Part shown: one piece after another, positions 1 to 8,994 of the stretch | Layout: the number at the start of each line of letters is the position of its first letter | Position numbering within the stretch: position 1 is the stretch's first letter | Assembly: GCA_001644045.1 (NCBI GenBank) | Contig: LUUF01000057.1 | Location: 1 to 47,064 of the forward strand | Source: Methylomonas methanica | GTDB lineage: Bacteria > Pseudomonadota > Gammaproteobacteria > Methylococcales > Methylomonadaceae | Length of the DNA: 47,064 nucleotides | Direction: 5' to 3' | The notes under the pieces: model-generated | Database searches by the model: none | The model's input: only the letters and a program-made list of their open reading frames with translations | Told to the model about the DNA's origin: nothing | Program-made: the position numbers and the translations under genes

Positions 1-2
1 CT

Positions 3-905
3 TCAGCCCTTGCGCGAGCGCGGATGTGCTTGATCATATACAGCCGCTAAATGCTGAAAATCCAAATGCGTGTATATCTGCGTCGTCGATATATTGCTAT
101 GCCCTAATAACTCCTGCACCGCCCTAATATCTTTACTCGCCTCAAGCAAATGACTTGCAAACGAATGCCTTAACATATGCGGATGGAGGTGTTCGGCTAT
201 TCCGCTTTTTTTACCCCAACGATCCAATCTAAGTTGCACGCTTCTTTGCGACAACCGACGGCCCTGCAAAGACACAAACACAGCACCTTCATTTACATCA
301 GGCCGACTTGCCAACCAAGCATTCAGGGCAGCCAGGGCCTTACGACCAACGGGCAATTGCCTTTGCTTGCCGCCTTTACCGAAACGCACTCTCAAAAAGC
401 CTTCGGCAAAGTCGATGTCCGATAGATCGAGCATTACCAACTCGCTCAGTCGCAACCCTGAAGAATAAAACAGTTCAAACATCGCCAAGTCCCGGATTTC
501 CAGAACCGAGTCCGGCGTCGCATTTAACATCCCCATCATCTGGTCGACATCCAATACACGCGGAAGCCTTTTCGATACTTTGGGCGCCTGCACATGCAGA
601 GCAGGGTTATGCGCCACCTGATTAGTTTTGAGCAAAAATCGATAAAAACTACGTAGCGCAGCAAGTTCCCGCTGAATTGTCTTGCTACCAATACCATTTT
701 TATGGCGTCCAGCAATATAGTTCCGCACATCGCGATCCTGAACTTGCTGCCAAAGCATAAGCTCTTGCATATTACAAAAACTTTGAAAGCGCTTTAGATC
801 CCGCTGGTAATTCGTCGACGTATGCTCGGCAACGCGCTTTTCCGAAACTAAATAGCGAAAATACAACTGTAAGGCTCCATCCGCTTCGGTATGCACGATA
901 TTCAA
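3..905 (-). CDS. xerC: Tyrosine recombinase XerC
   Basis: This 300-residue tyrosine recombinase acts with XerD at the dif site to resolve chromosome dimers at division. The N-terminal SAM-like core-binding domain covers about residues 10-95 and the catalytic domain about 115-290. The catalytic set is visible: R152 (in SGLRLSEL), K177, H243 and R246 (HPHMLRH), H269 (LLGHS) and nucleophile Y278. Length is normal for XerC. It starts at a TTG whose last bases overlap the TGA stop of the DUF484 gene (shared TTGA), which implies translational coupling. It is the last visible gene of the lptM-lysA-dapF-DUF484-xerC run, an order well known in gammaproteobacteria and one that argues for XerC rather than XerD. 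The stop codon is three bases from the window edge. Confidence 0.95.
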   Translation of the reverse strand: MNIVHTEADGALQLYFRYLVSEKRVAEHTSTNYQRDLKRFQSFCNMQELMLWQQVQDRDVRNYIAGRHKNGIGSKTIQRELAALRSFYRFLLKTNQVAHNPALHVQAPKVSKRLPRVLDVDQMMGMLNATPDSVLEIRDLAMFELFYSSGLRLSELVMLDLSDIDFAEGFLRVRFGKGGKQRQLPVGRKALAALNAWLASRPDVNEGAVFVSLQGRRLSQRSVQLRLDRWGKKSGIAEHLHPHMLRHSFASHLLEASKDIRAVQELLGHSNISTTQIYTHLDFQHLAAVYDQAHPRSRKG

Positions 906-1591
906 TCCATTTGCTGTAGTAATGAAATAAGACGAGTCCCGATAATCTCGCTCATTTGGGTAAGAAATATACTGCCCATACTATAGTGAAATCGCGATTC
1001 ATCGCGACTACCGATTGCCAACAGCCCATCAAGCTGCGTAAACACCATGGGTATGATTGCGCACGAACGGACTTCCGCAGCCACATCACCGAACAAAAAT
1101 CTCGATTGAGCCAAGGTTGGCCGACCGCATTTCGGCTGATTTGTCGTCAACTCATTGGAGAAATGCTTCAAATTAGCGTCATCCGCCCCGACAAATAAAT
1201 TACTGATCGGCGATAACGGTTGCTCCTTAATGATCTTGATGGCCACGAAATCAGTGAAAAAACATTCGGCCAACACCTCACTCAAATTAGCTACCGCATC
1301 CTCCAGGGAATTTGCTTCCAACATAGCCAGCGTCAACTCATGCATGCGATTAAACGACGCATCGTTTTCCCGAGCAATGTCAATCAATGCAGTCAATTGA
1401 TTTTCTTGCTCCTGGTGTTTCGCCCTGAAAATTTCCAGTTGCTTGGAGATTAGCGATATCGCATTACCGCTGGGGTGAGGTATATGCATCTTCTCCAGCA
1501 AATCCAGGTGATTCTGGAAAAACTCGGGATGGTCTTGCAAATAAGCCTTAACGTGGGCTTCGGTCAATAAGACTTTTGGTTCATTGCTCAT
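902..1591 (-). CDS. DUF484 family protein (GAF-like)
   Basis: This 229-residue protein belongs to the DUF484 family (YigA of E. coli), routinely found between dapF and xerC. The N-terminal part carries the family-typical stretch VKAYLQDHPEFFQNHLDLLE (residues about 14-33), followed by a probable coiled coil at about 45-75 and a GAF-like domain to the end. No catalytic residues are evident and the biochemical role is unknown; ligand sensing is suggested only by the fold family. The ATG overlaps the dapF stop as ATGA, and the stop overlaps the xerC TTG start, so the three genes should be co-translated. Confidence 0.9.
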   Translation of the reverse strand: MSNEPKVLLTEAHVKAYLQDHPEFFQNHLDLLEKMHIPHPSGNAISLISKQLEIFRAKHQEQENQLTALIDIARENDASFNRMHELTLAMLEANSLEDAVANLSEVLAECFFTDFVAIKIIKEQPLSPISNLFVGADDANLKHFSNELTTNQPKCGRPTLAQSRFLFGDVAAEVRSCAIIPMVFTQLDGLLAIGSRDESRFHYSMGSIFLTQMSEIIGTRLISLLQQMD

Positions 1592-2418
1592 AACTTTATT
1601 TGTCCCTCGAATACCGTGGTAGCCGCCCCCGTCATCAACACCGGGTGACCGCTACCAATCCAGCTAATAATTAATTCCCCGCCAGGCAATTGAACCTGGA
1701 CATCCTGATCCAACAAACCTTGCTCGATACCTGCCACAACAGCGGCACAAGCCCCGCTACCGCATGCCAACGTTTCTGCTGCGCCCCGCTCGTAAACGCG
1801 TAATTTAATTTGTCGACGATTAACAATTTGCATGAAACCAATATTGGCTCGCTCCGGAAACAGCTCATGACACTCCAACCTAGCTCCGATAGATAAAACT
1901 GGTGCGTTCGCCACATCATCGACCCGGATAACCGCATGCGGATTACCCATGGATACAGCCGCGAATTCAACTTCGGTTTCCGCCAACTTTACTTTATACA
2001 GCTTGGACTGCTCGGAAACATTCAGCGGTATTTGCTTAGGCTCAAGTGCGGGGACGCCCATTTCAACGGTGACCAAATCTCCCGCAGCAAACCGCAGTGT
2101 CAGCTGTCTAGCGTCGGTATCGACAATAATTTCATCTTTCTTACTTAAGCCTTTGTCGCGCACAAAGCGAGCAAAGCAACGCGCCCCGTTCCCGCACTGA
2201 GCAACTTCGCTGCCGTCAGCATTAAAGATCCTATACTTAAACTCGGCGTTGTCGCTGATAGGCCTTTCCACCAACAACAACTGATCGCAGCCCACGCCAA
2301 AATGGCGATCCGCCAAAAACCGAATCTGTGCGGTCGTCAATTGTATTTGCTGGTTTATAGCGTCGATCACGACAAAATCATTTCCCAGCCCCTGCATTTT
2401 GGTGAAATTAATTATCAT
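1588..2418 (-). CDS. dapF: Diaminopimelate epimerase DapF
   Basis: DapF converts LL-diaminopimelate to meso-diaminopimelate, supplying both lysine synthesis and the MurE step encoded in this same window. The protein is 276 residues, the usual length, and begins with the standard MQGLGNDFVVID region. Both active-site cysteines are present in their signature contexts: C75 in QCGNGARC and C219 in ACGSGAC. It is a cytoplasmic, cofactor-independent racemase. The start lies two bases after the lysA stop and the end overlaps the DUF484 start by four bases, so it belongs to one transcript with both neighbours. Confidence 0.97.
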   Translation of the reverse strand: MIINFTKMQGLGNDFVVIDAINQQIQLTTAQIRFLADRHFGVGCDQLLLVERPISDNAEFKYRIFNADGSEVAQCGNGARCFARFVRDKGLSKKDEIIVDTDARQLTLRFAAGDLVTVEMGVPALEPKQIPLNVSEQSKLYKVKLAETEVEFAAVSMGNPHAVIRVDDVANAPVLSIGARLECHELFPERANIGFMQIVNRRQIKLRVYERGAAETLACGSGACAAVVAGIEQGLLDQDVQVQLPGGELIISWIGSGHPVLMTGAATTVFEGQIKL

Positions 2419-2420
2419 AG

Positions 2421-3671
2421 CTACTCAGGCAAAAGCTGCTCGCCAACCCACAATTGATCCAGAGTTTCTCGGGCTCGAATAAGATGCGTTTTATCGCCAT
2501 CCACCATCACTTCCGCCGCGCGTGGCCTTGAGTTATAGTTTGAACTCATCGTAAATCCGTAGGCGCCCGCAGAACGAACCGCCAATAAATCGCCTTGTTT
2601 CAGCTTTAATGCCCGGGCCTTCCCCAGAAAGTCGCCAGTCTCGCAAACCGGGCCGACAATGTCCCAATCCAATTCGGGCTGATCACTAGCCGCATTAACT
2701 GGAACTATTTCCTGCCAAGCCCCATATAAAGCAGGCCTGACCAGATCATTCATCGCCGCATCGACAATCGCAAAGTTTTTATTGTCTGTTGGTTTAAGGT
2801 ATTCCACTCTGGTTAACAATATTCCGGCGTTACCTACAATTGCCCGCCCCGGCTCCAGTAGGATTTCGAAATTTCGTCCCGCCAACCGTTGCAACAAGGC
2901 CGCGATATACTCGGAAGGCTGCGGCGGTTGTTCATCGCGATAACAGATACCCAGGCCACCACCTAAGTCGAGGTGATGCAATTCAATACCTTCCGCTTGC
3001 AGTTCATCGACCAATGCCAGCACCCGATCCAATGCATCCAAAAACGGTACCGTTTCCGTCAATTGGGAGCCGATATGGCAATCGATACCGACTATTTCGA
3101 TATTAGGCATCTGCGCAGCACGCCGATATTCGTGAATGGCTTGCTTGATATCAATCCCGAATTTATTCTCTTTCAACCCGGTGGAAATATAGGGATGAGT
3201 CTTGGCGTCAACATCGGGGTTGACCCGGAAAGACACGGGGGCGACAACACCCAATTCACCGGCCAAACAGTTGATACGATCCAACTCGCCGCTGACCTCG
3301 ACATTAAAGCAGCGTATGCCAATTTTCAGCGCAGCCAAGATTTCGTCTTCGCGCTTACCGACGCCGGAAAACACAATTTTGTCCGGACTGCCGCCTGCCG
3401 CCAACACGCGCTGTAGCTCGCCAAGCGATACGATGTCGAATCCGGATCCCAATCGCGCCAATAGATTGAGAATAGCAATATTCGAGTTCGCTTTTACCGC
3501 GTAACAAATAAGGTGAGGATGGCCCGCAAAGCCTTGATCGAAAGCTTGCCAATGCCTTTCCAGGGTAGCTCGCGAGTAGACGTAACAGGGAGTGCCGTAG
3601 TTTTCGGCAATTTCGTCAACAGGAATGCTTTCGGCAAACAGCTCGTGTTGCCGATAATTAAAAAAATCCAT
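2421..3671 (-). CDS. lysA: Diaminopimelate decarboxylase LysA
   Basis: LysA decarboxylates meso-diaminopimelate to L-lysine, the last step of the pathway. The 416-residue protein is a fold-III PLP enzyme: the PLP-binding lysine is K60 in YAVKAN, the HIGSQ motif lies in the barrel, and the partner-subunit active-site cysteine is C343 in CETGDFLGK. The C-terminal beta domain contains the GAYGFTMSSNYNSRPR region typical of the family. Length is standard. It lies three bases after the small lipoprotein gene lptM and two bases before dapF, so the two DAP-using enzymes are co-expressed. Confidence 0.97.
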   Translation of the reverse strand: MDFFNYRQHELFAESIPVDEIAENYGTPCYVYSRATLERHWQAFDQGFAGHPHLICYAVKANSNIAILNLLARLGSGFDIVSLGELQRVLAAGGSPDKIVFSGVGKREDEILAALKIGIRCFNVEVSGELDRINCLAGELGVVAPVSFRVNPDVDAKTHPYISTGLKENKFGIDIKQAIHEYRRAAQMPNIEIVGIDCHIGSQLTETVPFLDALDRVLALVDELQAEGIELHHLDLGGGLGICYRDEQPPQPSEYIAALLQRLAGRNFEILLEPGRAIVGNAGILLTRVEYLKPTDNKNFAIVDAAMNDLVRPALYGAWQEIVPVNAASDQPELDWDIVGPVCETGDFLGKARALKLKQGDLLAVRSAGAYGFTMSSNYNSRPRAAEVMVDGDKTHLIRARETLDQLWVGEQLLPE

Positions 3672-3674
3672 GGC

Positions 3675-3800
3675 TTATTTGTCTTGTTTAGGTACGTATA
3701 TTGGCGGTGGGCTATCGGGCATATATAGAGGCCCGGTTTGGCCGCAGGCCTGCAACAGCAGCGCCCAAAGAACTAGAGTTAAAATATTGTTTGTCGTCAT
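3675..3800 (-). CDS. lptM: LptM-like small lipoprotein (YifL family)
   Basis: This is a 41-residue lipoprotein of the LptM/YifL family, which helps mature the LPS translocon LptD-LptE at the outer membrane. It has a short hydrophobic signal, a lipobox ending LLQAC, and directly after the lipidated cysteine the family hallmark GQTGPLY followed by MPDSPPP. The reading frame is open to an upstream start at 3887, but the shorter start at 3800 is preferred: it gives a normal lipoprotein signal, and a probable extended -10 promoter element (3829-3837) lies inside the longer version. It sits three bases before lysA, the usual gammaproteobacterial position upstream of the lysA/dapF genes. Confidence 0.85.
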   Translation of the reverse strand: MTTNNILTLVLWALLLQACGQTGPLYMPDSPPPIYVPKQDK

Positions 3801-3828
3801 ATTCGTAACGATTGGGTAATGAACGCGG

Positions 3829-3837
3829 AATATAGCA
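3829..3837 (-). promoter_or_regulatory. Probable extended -10 promoter for lptM-lysA-dapF operon
   Basis: On the minus strand there is TGCTATATT, an extended -10 (TG-N-TATATT) about 30 bases upstream of the lptM start. No good -35 hexamer is visible, which is tolerable for an extended -10 promoter. It lies between the pilQ terminator and lptM, where the operon promoter must be. Confidence 0.4.
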
Positions 3838-3892
3838 TAGCCCACGCAGTAAAAGAACGAACACTGGCAGCCCCGCAATCTCGGCAAAGCAC

Positions 3893-3919
3893 AAAAAAAG
3901 GGGCTTGAAGCCCCTTTTT
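3893..3919 (-). terminator. Rho-independent terminator after pilQ
   Basis: A perfect stem GGGGCT/AGCCCC (3900-3905 and 3909-3914) with a three-base loop is flanked by seven A on the left and five T on the right. Read on the minus strand it is followed by seven T, a strong intrinsic terminator for the pilM-pilQ transcript 20 bases after the pilQ stop. The symmetry would let it work in both directions. Confidence 0.9.
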
Positions 3920-3940
3920 GCTAATCGGCCAAACAACAAC

Positions 3941-6181
3941 TCATTTTGCAGTCATGGACTCTTTCACCACTTTAGGTGTAATAAAGACCAATAATTCCTT
4001 TTTGGTATCGTTCTTTACACTTTTCTTGAACATCCAGCCAATCACTGGCAAGTCCGATACCCAAGGCACAGTGTTATACGATTCTTGAAGCGTCGACTCG
4101 TAGATTCCACCCAATACCACCGTTTCGCCGTCTTCGACCTGAACTTTGGTTTTCAATTGTCTGGTATCAATCGGGACAGTGGCATTGCCGCCAGTCGCCA
4201 ACGGCGTTCCCGGCGAATCTTTTTTAATGTCCAACTGCATGATCACACTACCGCTCGGCGTGATTTGTGGCGTGACATTCAGCTCCAGTACCGCATCGAC
4301 TAATTGAGTAACGGGGCCGGTTGACTGACTCTGCGTTTGGTATGGGATCTGCACACCCTGCTTAATAGAGGCCTGCACCCTATCGCTGGTCATCACCCTA
4401 GGATTAGAAACCAACTCGCCCTTACCATCATCTTGCAAAGCGCTTATTTCAAGATTTAACAAATAATCAGCGCCCCGCGCCAAAGTCAAGGCCAACGCTC
4501 CCCCACTTGACGCCGCCAACGCGGAGCCTAAGTCCGACAGAATTTGCGAATTTTCACTAGTTTCCACACCACTACCTGTCATTCCATATTGTGTGCCGCT
4601 ATTCACGTCGGCCTTATGCGCCACCCCGAATTTGGTTCCCAAGTTTTGCGCAAAAGAGGTATCGGCAATCACGATCCGCGATTCGATCAAAACTTGACGC
4701 ACTGGCACGTCCAGCAATTTGATCATTTTCCGAATATCTTCCATCGCTTTTGCCGTATCCTTAATGATCAACGTGTTTGTCCGAGCATCCTGGATCGCCG
4801 TACCGCGAGGCGAAAGCAATCTCATACTGCCGCCTGCTCCCGCTTGGCTGGACGCACCGCCAGCACCGACCTGCTGACCTCCACTAGCACTACCGCCACC
4901 ACATCCGCCGCCGCCACTACTTCCGCCTCCCGCACCGGACTGTCCACCTTGCGAGTTGTTACCGACGCCTATCAATACGCCACAGATCTCACTGGCTCTG
5001 GCGTAATTGATCTGAATGTTTTCGGTTTTTAATGGCTCCAACTCCTCGAAGATTTTTTTCGAATCCAGCTCTTCCTGCTCTATTTTCATGATCTCGGCAA
5101 CCGGCGCTACCATCACCACATTGCCGTTCTGTCTTTTTGCCAAGCCTTTGGATTTTAAAATCAACTCCAAAGCCTGGTCCCAAGGTACATCGTTTAATCT
5201 GAGCGTAACATTGCCCGCCACCGAATCGGCGGCAATGATATTGAGCTCGGTAAAGTCGGCCAGAATTTGCAGCACCGAACGCACTTCGATATCTTGAAAA
5301 TTCAATGACAACTTGTTGCCGACATAAGGGAATTTTTCTTTTTGCTGCGCTTCTTTTTCCTCCGGCGTCAAAGGTCGAAACTCAACAGTCAACAAATTAT
5401 CGGACTGATAGGACGAGTAATCGTAATTGCCGTTGTTAGGTGTAATAACAATATTGACGCTATCGCCTCGGGGAGAGGCTTCGATTTTTTGTACTGGCGT
5501 CGCAAAGTCCGATACATCGAAACTCTTAACTAAAGATTCAGGCAACCTGGTATTGAGAAAGCTTAATACTACTTTACCTGCATTTTGCTTGGCGTCTACA
5601 ACGGTGTTTGCCGCTGATAACCCCAGCAATAAGCGCCCCTCACCATTGGGGCCGCGTCTGAAATCAATACTTTTGATGGTTTGTTCGGGCAAAAATTTAC
5701 TGATCACCGAATCTTTGGCGGCCGGAGCTTTCTGTACGGCTTGATTCACTGCCGCGACGGTTCCGCTCGACCTCAACACCACATAAAACTTGTTACCCTC
5801 GATTTTGGTTTCGTAAGGCACTTTTTCTATTAAATTGATAATAACTCGAGTCCGCCCCGACGCCTCTACTACATAAACCGTACCCGCAGCGCCTTGGTTA
5901 ATAGGAAAGCTTTTTTTTGCCAAATTACTTTTTACCCCGGCAAAATCCAAGGCAATTCTGGAAGGATTATCGGTCTGAAAAATTTTTGGCTCCACTATCG
6001 GCCCATCCATTTCCAGTTGCACCTGCACTTGATTTCCGGCCAAGGTGGAAAACTCTAAGTTGCTTATGGCCCCTTCATCGGCGCTTACCTGCGCAACGAG
6101 CATAAAGCAACCCAGCAACACTGAACACCAGAAACCGAAGCCGGCCGCTTTCCACCCGTTTTTATTTTGTTTAGTACTCAT
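3941..6181 (-). CDS. pilQ: Type IV pilus secretin PilQ
   Basis: PilQ forms the outer-membrane channel through which the type IV pilus passes. The 746-residue precursor has an N-terminal signal peptide (cleavage probably near residue 34, VSA-DEG), two AMIN domains that bind peptidoglycan (about 38-135 and 168-270), an STN/N0 domain (about 290-360), an N1 secretin domain (about 380-495) and the secretin barrel domain (about 495-740) with the VPWVSDLPVIGWMF segment and ending LLVFITPKVVKE. Between the two halves of the N1 domain lies a Gly/Ser-rich insertion at residues about 407-452 containing a cysteine (C427). It is the last gene of pilMNOPQ, two bases after pilP, and is followed by a strong terminator. 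Confidence 0.96.
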   Translation of the reverse strand: MSTKQNKNGWKAAGFGFWCSVLLGCFMLVAQVSADEGAISNLEFSTLAGNQVQVQLEMDGPIVEPKIFQTDNPSRIALDFAGVKSNLAKKSFPINQGAAGTVYVVEASGRTRVIINLIEKVPYETKIEGNKFYVVLRSSGTVAAVNQAVQKAPAAKDSVISKFLPEQTIKSIDFRRGPNGEGRLLLGLSAANTVVDAKQNAGKVVLSFLNTRLPESLVKSFDVSDFATPVQKIEASPRGDSVNIVITPNNGNYDYSSYQSDNLLTVEFRPLTPEEKEAQQKEKFPYVGNKLSLNFQDIEVRSVLQILADFTELNIIAADSVAGNVTLRLNDVPWDQALELILKSKGLAKRQNGNVVMVAPVAEIMKIEQEELDSKKIFEELEPLKTENIQINYARASEICGVLIGVGNNSQGGQSGAGGGSSGGGGCGGGSASGGQQVGAGGASSQAGAGGSMRLLSPRGTAIQDARTNTLIIKDTAKAMEDIRKMIKLLDVPVRQVLIESRIVIADTSFAQNLGTKFGVAHKADVNSGTQYGMTGSGVETSENSQILSDLGSALAASSGGALALTLARGADYLLNLEISALQDDGKGELVSNPRVMTSDRVQASIKQGVQIPYQTQSQSTGPVTQLVDAVLELNVTPQITPSGSVIMQLDIKKDSPGTPLATGGNATVPIDTRQLKTKVQVEDGETVVLGGIYESTLQESYNTVPWVSDLPVIGWMFKKSVKNDTKKELLVFITPKVVKESMTAK

Positions 6182-6183
6182 TT

Positions 6184-6741
6184 CTATAACCCTTTTTCAT
6201 CGGCCAATGCCAGTGAAGACTGTTGTTCGCGCCAAGTGCCCGGCTTATCAGGTACGATTTCCATTAGCTCTATTTTGTCGTCAAGAATACGCAGAATCTT
6301 GCCGTAATTTTGCCCCATATGATGCCCAACCTGGACCCGATGGATAGTCCCGTCCCTAGCTCTTATCAAACCCCAATAGCCTTTGTCATTGCGCAACGTT
6401 CCCACCATGCGCAGGCTATCCAGCGGATAAGCTTCCAGCTCTTCCTTGCGGCGCTCGATATCGGGCTTAACCCCATTGATGCCGGAGACATCGATATTGC
6501 TATCGTCATCCTTTCTTTCGATCGACCTAAAAGGATCCCGCAAACCATCGGGTTTGAATATAAATGACTCAACCACTTTGATCTCGGGCAATGGCTCGAT
6601 AGCCGCCTTGGGTCGAGCTTTTACTTCTTGAATGTATTTGGTTAAATCGCTGACATCATCCCCACCGCAACCGGTCATACCGACTAAAAGCAAACTCAAC
6701 GCCGGCAGGGTCGAAAACACTTTCACGCCACCGCACCTCAT
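6184..6741 (-). CDS. pilP: Type IV pilus assembly lipoprotein PilP
   Basis: PilP is the inner-membrane lipoprotein that links the PilM/N/O complex to the PilQ secretin. The 185-residue precursor has a signal with lipobox VGMTGC, so the mature protein starts at C25. The N-terminal region includes the PilQ/PilO-contacting segment FIFKPDGLRDPF (about 61-72), and the C-terminal beta domain contains SLRMVGTL, YWGLIRA and GTIHRVQVGHHMGQNYGKI, all family-typical. Its ATG overlaps the pilO stop as ATGA, and it ends two bases before pilQ. Confidence 0.95.
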   Translation of the reverse strand: MRCGGVKVFSTLPALSLLLVGMTGCGGDDVSDLTKYIQEVKARPKAAIEPLPEIKVVESFIFKPDGLRDPFRSIERKDDDSNIDVSGINGVKPDIERRKEELEAYPLDSLRMVGTLRNDKGYWGLIRARDGTIHRVQVGHHMGQNYGKILRILDDKIELMEIVPDKPGTWREQQSSLALADEKGL

Positions 6742-7364
6742 TGTCCTCTCCTTTTCTTGGCCGCCGATCCACCCGCGGCTTGCGCAGATTCGCCCTCGTT
6801 ATAGGTTTTTATCGTTGCAGTCATGCTCATACCGTCTTTGCCTTCTTTACCCATCGGCGTCATGACCACATCATGCACCGTCACAATCCGGGGTAGCGAA
6901 GCCAAGCCGCTAACAAACAATCCTAATTCTTCATATTTCCCGACAACATGGATGCCAATCGGCAATTCGGAATAAACTTCTCTGTTAATTTCGGCGCTCG
7001 GTTGAAACAATTTAAACTCTAGCCCACTGGCCAAACCGGTTTGGGAAATATCGACCAACAAGCTGGCCACTTCAGCCTTGGTGGGCATTTGCTTTAGCAT
7101 TTCGCCCAGGGACGCTTCGATTTGATCCAGCTGGTCGCGATAATCCTGCAGATTTACGGCCTTTTTCTGCTTAACTTCAAATGCACTTTTCAAACTCTCC
7201 TCTTGTTTTTCAAGCACATCCAATTCGTCCAATTGCGGCACCGTAACAAAGTACACACCCGCGGCAGCGGTTAATGCCGAGAAAATAAGTATTACGATAA
7301 TTTTCAGCGGTGTCGGCCAGCTGCCCGCCGAATTTATGTCCCAATTAATTTCAGACAAATTCAT
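6738..7364 (-). CDS. pilO: Type IV pilus inner-membrane protein PilO
   Basis: PilO dimerises with PilN in the periplasm as part of the pilus alignment subcomplex. The 208-residue protein has a short cytoplasmic N-terminus, one membrane segment (about residues 18-42), a coiled coil (about 48-85) and a ferredoxin-like periplasmic domain. Motifs typical of PilO include LLVDISQTGLASGLEFKLF and IGIHVVGKYEELGLFVSGLASLPRIVT. Its tail (AAKKRRGQ) is basic. Both ends overlap neighbours by four bases (pilN upstream, pilP downstream), so the operon is translationally coupled. Confidence 0.95.
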   Translation of the reverse strand: MNLSEINWDINSAGSWPTPLKIIVILIFSALTAAAGVYFVTVPQLDELDVLEKQEESLKSAFEVKQKKAVNLQDYRDQLDQIEASLGEMLKQMPTKAEVASLLVDISQTGLASGLEFKLFQPSAEINREVYSELPIGIHVVGKYEELGLFVSGLASLPRIVTVHDVVMTPMGKEGKDGMSMTATIKTYNEGESAQAAGGSAAKKRRGQ

Positions 7365-7933
7365 TTGGCGGCTCCTGGTTGAGTCTTATCGGCCTTCTTA
7401 CCTTGCTTGGCAGTCATGGTGAAGTCGTTCATCTGTCCGTCTTTCTTGCCCTCGCCTTTAATTACCGTAAGGACGGAGGTATTCATCCAGGGTGAGTTAT
7501 CGATAGCCCGCATATATGCAGATACCCGCGCATTCGATTCCGCCTTCCCGTCCAAAGTCAAAACCGATCCGACTTGGGCAAATTTCGTCAGATAAATACC
7601 ATCCGGCGTGGTTTTGGCTAATTCATCGAATAAATGCACCACCTCCGGTCGGCTTTCCTGCAGCTTTTGGATCACTTCAATTTTGGTCAATAACCGGTTT
7701 TTCTTGTCTTCGATTTCTTTGATTTCTTGAATTCGCTTATCCAAGATGGCTATTTCGTTTTGCAGGAGGGTGTTTCTGCGGGTCTGATATTCTTTAATTC
7801 CTTCGATATACATAAACACGACCACCAAAATCAGTGCCGTCACCAAAATACCGGCACCGATACCCGCCACAAAATCCTGCTGCTTCTTTTTACGCAGCTC
7901 TTCTCGCCAAGGGAGTAAATTAATTCTTGCCAT
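7361..7933 (-). CDS. pilN: Type IV pilus inner-membrane protein PilN
   Basis: PilN binds PilM in the cytoplasm through its conserved N-terminus and PilO in the periplasm. I place the start at 7933, giving 190 residues beginning MARINLLPWREE, the diagnostic PilM-binding sequence. An AAGGAG ribosome site lies nine to ten bases upstream and the ATG overlaps the pilM stop (TAATG). The frame is open to 7963, but that start would lie inside pilM and lacks such a site. One membrane segment (about 23-44) is followed by a coiled coil and a periplasmic ferredoxin-like domain. Confidence 0.95.
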   Translation of the reverse strand: MARINLLPWREELRKKKQQDFVAGIGAGILVTALILVVVFMYIEGIKEYQTRRNTLLQNEIAILDKRIQEIKEIEDKKNRLLTKIEVIQKLQESRPEVVHLFDELAKTTPDGIYLTKFAQVGSVLTLDGKAESNARVSAYMRAIDNSPWMNTSVLTVIKGEGKKDGQMNDFTMTAKQGKKADKTQPGAAK

Positions 7934-8994
7934 TAATCGAAACTCCTTAACGCTAAACCGCACGCTATCATCATCGCTGGCGTATCGTTGCTCAGGCTTT
8001 GAGGTTTAACCCGATTGGAAAGCGCCATGTTGATGAAGGGGTTGGCAATGTAGGAAGGAATACCCAGATCGCGCTCCACCAATTTGTCCAATCCGGCGAT
8101 TGATGCGCAGCCGCCGGCAAGCACCAACGCATCCACACCGCGATTAGCGCTAGAGGAAACGAAGAATTGCAACGATCTGGCGATTTGCTGCAACATGGCC
8201 TTTTTGAAAGGCTCCAACACATCCGTGACATAATTATCCGGCAAGCCGCCGTGCTTCTTGGCCAAGCCAGCTTCTTCGTAAGATAGGCCGTAGCGTCGCT
8301 GAATCTCTTCGGTTAGCTGCTTGCCGCCAAAGCCCTGTTCTCGGGTATAAACAGTTTTGCCTTCATGCAGAATGTTCAGTGATGTCATGGTTGCGCCGAT
8401 GTCGGCGATAGCGACGGTCATATTACCGGCACCTTCCGGCAATTGATCCGCCAACAAGGAAAACGCATTTTCCATCGCGAAAGCTTCCACATCGACTACA
8501 ACTGCCTTCAAGCCGGCATAAGCCAGCGCGGCAACCCGATCTTCAATGTTTTCTCGCCGAGAAGCCGCCAACAACACATCGACCATATCCGGATTATTTT
8601 TAGTGACGCCCTGCACCTCGAAATCGAGATTGACCTCATCCAGCGAATAGGGAATGTACTGATCGGCCTCCACCATGATCTGCTCTTCCATGTCTCTATC
8701 GGATAAGGAGGCGGGCATCGAGATAATCTTGGTCATCACCGACGAACCCGCAACCGCGACACTCGCCTGCTTGGCACGAGTACCGGATTGCTTCACCGCC
8801 GCTTTTATTACCGCGCCGATTTGCTCGATATTCGTGATGTTCTTATCGACTATCGCATCCTGAGGCAATGGCGCTACCGAGTAGCTTTCTACTCGGTAGC
8901 GGGCACCGACCCGGCTTAATTCCAACAATTTAACCGCAGCTGTACTAATATCCACACCCAGCACAGCCGACGGATTCCTGCTCAACCAGCTCAT
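7933..8994 (-). CDS. pilM: Type IV pilus ATPase-like protein PilM
   Basis: PilM is a cytoplasmic FtsA/actin-like ATP-binding protein that docks the PilN tail and helps couple the pilus motor to the alignment complex. The 353-residue protein has the N-terminal nucleotide-binding strand LGVDISTAAVKLLELSR (about 13-29), a second phosphate loop in VAIADIGATMTSLNIL, the adenosine motif VLAGGCASIAGL, and the C-terminal GLALRSFD. It is the first gene of pilMNOPQ and is transcribed away from mrcA, the usual divergent arrangement in gammaproteobacteria. Confidence 0.96.
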   Translation of the reverse strand: MSWLSRNPSAVLGVDISTAAVKLLELSRVGARYRVESYSVAPLPQDAIVDKNITNIEQIGAVIKAAVKQSGTRAKQASVAVAGSSVMTKIISMPASLSDRDMEEQIMVEADQYIPYSLDEVNLDFEVQGVTKNNPDMVDVLLAASRRENIEDRVAALAYAGLKAVVVDVEAFAMENAFSLLADQLPEGAGNMTVAIADIGATMTSLNILHEGKTVYTREQGFGGKQLTEEIQRRYGLSYEEAGLAKKHGGLPDNYVTDVLEPFKKAMLQQIARSLQFFVSSSANRGVDALVLAGGCASIAGLDKLVERDLGIPSYIANPFINMALSNRVKPQSLSNDTPAMMIACGLALRSFD

